The notes below the pieces were generated by a model. It was not told the DNA's origin. It saw nothing but the letters and a program-made list of their open reading frames with translations, and did not search any database. A stretch of DNA of 64,000 nt, taken from positions 186,001 to 250,000 of the forward strand of contig NZ_JAIOUV010000005.1 of the NCBI RefSeq assembly GCF_019931145.1. The letters run 5' to 3'. This stretch comes from Marinicella meishanensis (lineage in GTDB: Bacteria; Pseudomonadota; Gammaproteobacteria; Xanthomonadales; Marinicellaceae). Position 1 is the stretch's first letter. Each line of letters starts with the position of its first letter. Both the position numbers and the translations under genes were made by a program. Shown piece after piece: positions 60,280 to 64,000 of this stretch.

Positions 60280-61113
60280 TCAATTAATGCCTTGTTTTTC
60301 TAAAAGCGTGTTCAACACCTCGATGTCCACATCCAGGTCAAACACTTTGTTTTCCAACAGTTTCTGATTTTGTTCGTTGAACACTTGATCGATGTTGTGC
60401 AGCACCTGCTTGAAATTGTGTTCCAAGTCGTTGTTGTCCACCAGTTGGTGGGTTTCTGCATAGCGTTTGATCACGTCTTCGGTGGCCCCTAGGTAGGAAT
60501 GCAAGAAGCGCCTGGCTTGGGGAATTTTTTCCGGGTGATTGACCAGGGTGTTGATCACTTCCCGACTGGTTTTGACGATGCGGGTCAGATAATTCGACAG
60601 CTCCTGATTGGCAATGTGCTGATTGGACTGTTCAATGTTGACGATGGACTGCTCGCTCATAGCCAGAATTTGTTTTGAGTCTTCATCTTGCACCCCGGAA
60701 AATGTGGGGGTGTTCACTTCATCCAAGCCATACCACAAGATGGAGCCCACAGTCGCCCCAATGCCATAGGCCACCGATTCCAGCAAACCCATGCCTGCCA
60801 CCATCCAAGAGCCCACAAAAGAACAGGCGCCCAAGGTCAGGGAAGCCAACATCATCAATGGAAAAGGTCTGCGGGTGATGAATTTGCGTTGTTTGAAGTG
60901 GAACTTATTGCGCAGCCCTTTGCTCATCCAGGCGGCCGACAACAGGCTGCCGAAAAAGACCCCGCCTGAGAGCAAAAAACCGAATAAGTTGCCTTGGGCC
61001 AACTGCGAAAACGTGGCTCCCAAATAAAACATTGAATAGACATACAACAACCACGCTGTGGATTGAATCTTAATGATTTTTAGCTGCGCCTTTTCACGGT
61101 ATTTGACTGGCAT
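60280..61113 (-). CDS. XpaC-like membrane protein
   Basis: The 277-aa protein has two closely spaced hydrophobic hairpins at the N-terminus (TAWLLYVYSMFYLGATFS, GFLLSGGVFFGSLLSAAW, then PLMMLASLTLGACSFVGSWMV) and a long cytosolic helical C-terminus (SYLGATEDVIKRYAETHQL). It resembles XpaC, the usual companion of TelA. ATG 61113 overlaps the stop of the small upstream ORF. Confidence 0.75.
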   Translation of the reverse strand: MPVKYREKAQLKIIKIQSTAWLLYVYSMFYLGATFSQLAQGNLFGFLLSGGVFFGSLLSAAWMSKGLRNKFHFKQRKFITRRPFPLMMLASLTLGACSFVGSWMVAGMGLLESVAYGIGATVGSILWYGLDEVNTPTFSGVQDEDSKQILAMSEQSIVNIEQSNQHIANQELSNYLTRIVKTSREVINTLVNHPEKIPQARRFLHSYLGATEDVIKRYAETHQLVDNNDLEHNFKQVLHNIDQVFNEQNQKLLENKVFDLDVDIEVLNTLLEKQGIN

Positions 61114-61193
61114 CAAAACATCCTCACAGCGACATAGACCATGGACAGGGTTAACAATCCATAGCCGGCCAATTTTCTGATGAAATCCAACAT
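61113..61193 (-). CDS. 26-aa single-TM small protein between cyclase and xpaC
   Basis: On the minus strand ATG 61193 encodes MLDFIRKLAGYGLLTLSMVY then VAVRMF, and its stop overlaps the xpaC start (TGATG). The ORF starts 2 bp after the cyclase stop, so all four genes are packed without gaps. One hydrophobic helix is flanked by basic residues. No ribosome-binding site stands out, so it may be a coupling ORF rather than a functional protein. Confidence 0.4.
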   Translation of the reverse strand: MLDFIRKLAGYGLLTLSMVYVAVRMF

Positions 61194-61195
61194 GT

Positions 61196-62083
61196 CTATT
61201 TGATGATTTTGTACTGTAATAATTGATCTAAATTGGTGAAGTCAGGCTCTCCAAAGGTGATCTGACCTTCGCCTTGCAACACCATCGAATCACGGTGAAT
61301 TCGGATCGGGTCGTTGTTGTTTTGTTTGACCCAGGAGCCGTTGGTACTTTCATCGGTGTATTTGAAATTGCCACTACCAAACTGGATGTCGCCATGCAAA
61401 CGTGAGGCCATCAGCATGCTCACCTGGATGTCACAATCATCGCCCCGCCCGATGGTTTTGGTGGGAGACTGATCGGTCATGATTTGCTTTTTGCCGTTCA
61501 ATTCCAGTTGCAGTTGAGATTTGCTGGTGGGCACCTTGATGTCCAGTGCCGAAGTCACCCGGGTCACCTGGCTGGTGTCCTGTTGCCACAACACTTCGAT
61601 GATTTCCACCGGCATCAACTTGCCTTTGACTTTGGCTTTGCCCAGTGAGCGATGACTCAAAAACGGTGGCAACAAGCAGGTTTTGAAGGTGATGGAGTTG
61701 GTGATGATTTGGCCCTTCTTGGCATAGCCAGTCATCCTGGCTGCGACGTTAACGGCATCGCCAAACACATCGCCATCTTCTTCGATCACCACACCAAAAT
61801 GAAAACCCACGCGGATTGATATGGGGTGGTTACCCAACACAAAATTACCACTGACGGCATTTTGCATGTCAACCGCGGCCAACAAGGCGTGGTTGGCTTT
61901 GGGAAACACACACATGATTTCGTCACCGATGGTTTTGACCAATTCACCTTGGTGCTTTTCGGCTTCCTTAAGCAGCACATCCAACACCGAGGCAATGGCG
62001 GTGCGGGCTTCTTCATCACCGTGTTTCTCAAACAACGTGGTGCTTTCGGCGATGTCGGCAAATAATATACAAAGTTCAGTCAA
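61196..62083 (-). CDS. Class III nucleotide cyclase with C-terminal FHA domain
   Basis: The protein is about 295 aa. N-terminal adenylate/guanylate cyclase catalytic domain: LCILFADIAESTTLFEKHGD (metal Asp), TIGDEIMCVFP and VFGDAVNVAARMTGYAKKGQIIT. The C-terminal FHA domain has TIGRGDDCDIQ and MASRLHGDIQ (phosphothreonine-binding Arg/Ser/His type). The likely start is TTG 62083, with GAGG upstream and an 8-bp overlap with the E1 gene; a TTG at 62101 gives 301 aa. It is soluble. It probably signals by cyclic nucleotide with phosphoprotein input, and heads the XpaC-TelA group. Confidence 0.85.
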   Translation of the reverse strand: MTELCILFADIAESTTLFEKHGDEEARTAIASVLDVLLKEAEKHQGELVKTIGDEIMCVFPKANHALLAAVDMQNAVSGNFVLGNHPISIRVGFHFGVVIEEDGDVFGDAVNVAARMTGYAKKGQIITNSITFKTCLLPPFLSHRSLGKAKVKGKLMPVEIIEVLWQQDTSQVTRVTSALDIKVPTSKSQLQLELNGKKQIMTDQSPTKTIGRGDDCDIQVSMLMASRLHGDIQFGSGNFKYTDESTNGSWVKQNNNDPIRIHRDSMVLQGEGQITFGEPDFTNLDQLLQYKIIK

Positions 62084-64000
62084 CGAAACCCTCAGAATCA
62101 ATCAATTGTTTTAATATCCTTGTTTCACTTGGCAACACCAAATTGGCGGCATCGGCCAACGGCGTGAAGGTGTCGGCTCCGGTGACCAATCTGACATAAG
62201 GACATTGAATGCCCTGTTCTGCCAAGATCGAGATGATGCCCTCGCCCACACATGCAGAACGTCGGCCTTCATCCACAATGATTATTCTAGCAAACTTTTC
62301 GCATTGTTTCTTGATTGCTTTTGCATTCAATGGCTGCAACCAGCGCAAATCCATCAAACGCACTTTGCTCGGGTGCTGTTGCTCAAAGCGTCGGATGGCC
62401 CGCAAACTCATCAACACCCCGTTGCCATAGGTGATGATCAGGATGTCTTCGGCCTTGGGTTGATAGATTCTGGGCGCGCCCAAAGCCGTGTATTCACCGG
62501 GTTTGGGGTATGGGAAGTTCCAAATACCATCACCTTCTTTGAACAGGTCTTTCTGCATGTACAAGGCAATGGGTTCAATGAACAGCGACACCCGTTGATT
62601 GACCTTTGACAGGGCCACCAAAGTGCGCATCATGTTCACCGCATCATCGCCGCGTGATGGACAGGCCACGATCACCCCGGGGATGTCGCGCAAGGCCGCA
62701 ATGGAATTGTCGTTGTGGAAATGGCCACCAAAGCCTTTCTGGTAGCCCAGTCCGGCAATGCGCACCACCATGGGGTTGCTGAACTGGCCATCGGAAAAGA
62801 ATTGCAAACTGGCGGCTTCACCGCGGATCTGATCGCAGGCGTTGTGAAAATAGGCCAAATATTGAATTTCTGGGATCGGTAACAAGCCCAAAGTGGCATA
62901 ACCCTGGGCCAAACCCAAAATGGTTTGTTCATCGAGCAAGGTGTTGAATATGCGCTTGGGACCGAATTTCTGTAACAATTGTTTGGTCACCGTGTACACC
63001 CCACCCTTTTGTGCCACATCCTCACCGAACAGCAAAGTTTGCGGGTATTTGTGCAGCAAATCCTGCAAGCCTCGGTTGATCAAGATGGCCATGTGTTTGG
63101 GCGGTTGGTTTTCTGGCAGGGCTTGCTCACTGCCAAAAAATGCCTGACGGGCGGCTGGATCTGCGACCCGAGCCGCTTCTTGGTGAACCGCGTCTTGGTC
63201 ACAGGGTGCCAGTGGCGCCATGACCTGTTGTAAGGTGGTTATTTTCTGCTCATGGTGCGCCCGATTGGCTTTTTCCATGCATTCGTCATAAATGGACCGG
63301 TACTGGGTCAGGATGTCAGCAGCTGACATCAAGTCATGGTCCATCACCAGCGCCGCTGTGCGCCACAATGGGTCCTGGGCTTCACAGGCTTCCAGTTCTT
63401 CCAGACGCCGGTAATCCACCTCAAAATCAGTACCGGCATGGCCCATCAAGCGGGTGGTTTTCAGGTGCAGAAACACCGGTTTGCGTTCCCGCCGACAATA
63501 ATCCACCGCGGCTTTGACCTGGTGATAACCTTGTGCCAAATCCAGACCGTCGGCATAAAAATACCGCAAGCCGGGACGGTTTTTGAAATTTTCACTGATC
63601 CAGTTTTCTGGGGTTTTGACCGAAATGCCAATACCGTTGTCCTCACAAACGAACAAGATGGGGGTTTTTAAGCCCTGGAATGCCGACCAGCTGGCTGCAT
63701 TGAATGCGCCTTGGGCGGTTGAGTGGTTGGTACTGGCATCGCCAAAATTACACAGCACAATGGCGTCGTTCGGGATGGCCATGTCGATGGCGCTGCGTTG
63801 GGCCAATTCAATGCCCAAAGCACAACCCACCGCTTTGGGTAAGTGGCTGGCAATGGTGCTGGTTTGTGGGATCACCCACAACGGCTTGGAACCCCACACT
63901 TTGTGGCGGCCACCAGATGCAGGATCGCTTTGGCTGGCCGCAAAGGACAAACAGGTGTCCCAGATCGGGTCAATCCCAGCCACTTGCCGAGACCGCTGCA
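62076..64000 (-). CDS. Fused E1 alpha/beta 2-oxoacid dehydrogenase, 5' end outside window
   Basis: The frame is open to the right edge, so the N-terminus is missing. About 640 residues are visible. The alpha part has the thiamine-diphosphate motif (CNFGDASTNHSTAQGAFNAA) and KTTRLMGHAGTDFE; the beta part starts near MAILINRGLQDLLHKYPQTLLFGEDVAQKGGVYTVT and ends with RIIIVDEGRRSACVGEGIIS. The two-chain E1 of branched-chain or acetoin-type dehydrogenases is here one polypeptide. It would decarboxylate a 2-oxoacid and transfer the acyl group to an E2 lipoyl protein. Substrate is not determinable. Confidence 0.9.
   Translation of the reverse strand, partial: QRSRQVAGIDPIWDTCLSFAASQSDPASGGRHKVWGSKPLWVIPQTSTIASHLPKAVGCALGIELAQRSAIDMAIPNDAIVLCNFGDASTNHSTAQGAFNAASWSAFQGLKTPILFVCEDNGIGISVKTPENWISENFKNRPGLRYFYADGLDLAQGYHQVKAAVDYCRRERKPVFLHLKTTRLMGHAGTDFEVDYRRLEELEACEAQDPLWRTAALVMDHDLMSAADILTQYRSIYDECMEKANRAHHEQKITTLQQVMAPLAPCDQDAVHQEAARVADPAARQAFFGSEQALPENQPPKHMAILINRGLQDLLHKYPQTLLFGEDVAQKGGVYTVTKQLLQKFGPKRIFNTLLDEQTILGLAQGYATLGLLPIPEIQYLAYFHNACDQIRGEAASLQFFSDGQFSNPMVVRIAGLGYQKGFGGHFHNDNSIAALRDIPGVIVACPSRGDDAVNMMRTLVALSKVNQRVSLFIEPIALYMQKDLFKEGDGIWNFPYPKPGEYTALGAPRIYQPKAEDILIITYGNGVLMSLRAIRRFEQQHPSKVRLMDLRWLQPLNAKAIKKQCEKFARIIIVDEGRRSACVGEGIISILAEQGIQCPYVRLVTGADTFTPLADAANLVLPSETRILKQLIDSEGFVD

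Overview
The window looks like a chromosomal segment of a marine-type gammaproteobacterium. Supporting signs are TamA/TamB, LpxH, RlmKL, GlnS, ZntB and a KefC/KefF pair. Secreted proteins ending in a short DGFE-like tail and the overall gene set would suit the Marinicella/Xanthomonadales neighbourhood; that placement is inference only. The left 10 kb and the 13.0-19.9 kb stretch are visibly AT-rich. The 28.8-64 kb stretch is ordinary, more GC-balanced chromosome.

The centrepiece is an apparently complete Tn3-family transposon at 12977-28313 (15,337 bp). It has 34-bp perfect terminal inverted repeats and a 5-bp target duplication (ATGAA). Deleting the element plus one duplication copy restores one uninterrupted reading frame across the split host gene (10167-12976 joined to 28319-28790, 1093 codons). 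Inside, in order: tnpA; a three-gene type II-short-like CBASS anti-phage operon (CD-NTase, E2-like protein, two-TM SAVED effector, Cap14-like); a convergent tnpR serine resolvase with a candidate res site; a CadR/PbrR-like merR; a CDF transporter; a small His/Cys-rich secreted protein; czcC, czcB and czcA; and a transglutaminase-like gene. The metal module has two near-identical MerR-type promoters with 19-bp spacers, one before the CDF/czc genes and one before the transglutaminase gene. This suggests that both are one metal regulon. The CBASS operon has its own promoter, and a perfect TGTGA-N6-TCACA palindrome fills the spacer between its -35 and -10. Each transposon end also carries an 85-bp subterminal inverted repeat, and its TIR-like core lies exactly 169 bp inside the corresponding core of the terminal repeat.

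Left of the transposon (1-10 kb) is an eroded accessory region: a secreted FG-GAP repeat protein running off the left edge, two RX4H HEPN-type proteins, a two-TM protein, a frameshifted tyrosine-recombinase remnant, a 244-bp MITE-like element with clustered TniA/Tn7-style end repeats (and a second copy of its left end 5 kb away), a TPR protein, a 53-aa protein, a cold-shock protein, and a 5'-truncated YobI-like NTPase.

Right of the transposon are housekeeping blocks: haloalkane dehalogenase; a secreted protein; the minus-strand block purT-rlmKL, DUF1684, mscS-zntB-tamA-tamB; the plus-strand block ppi-lpxH, class III aminotransferase, asnS, DUF1338; glnS; a large secreted P-domain protein; pyrE-apaH; xth; a small cupredoxin-like protein; an AraC regulator; kefF-kefC; and an operon of fused E1 dehydrogenase, FHA-cyclase, a 26-aa peptide, XpaC and TelA. 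No tRNA, rRNA or CRISPR array was recognised.
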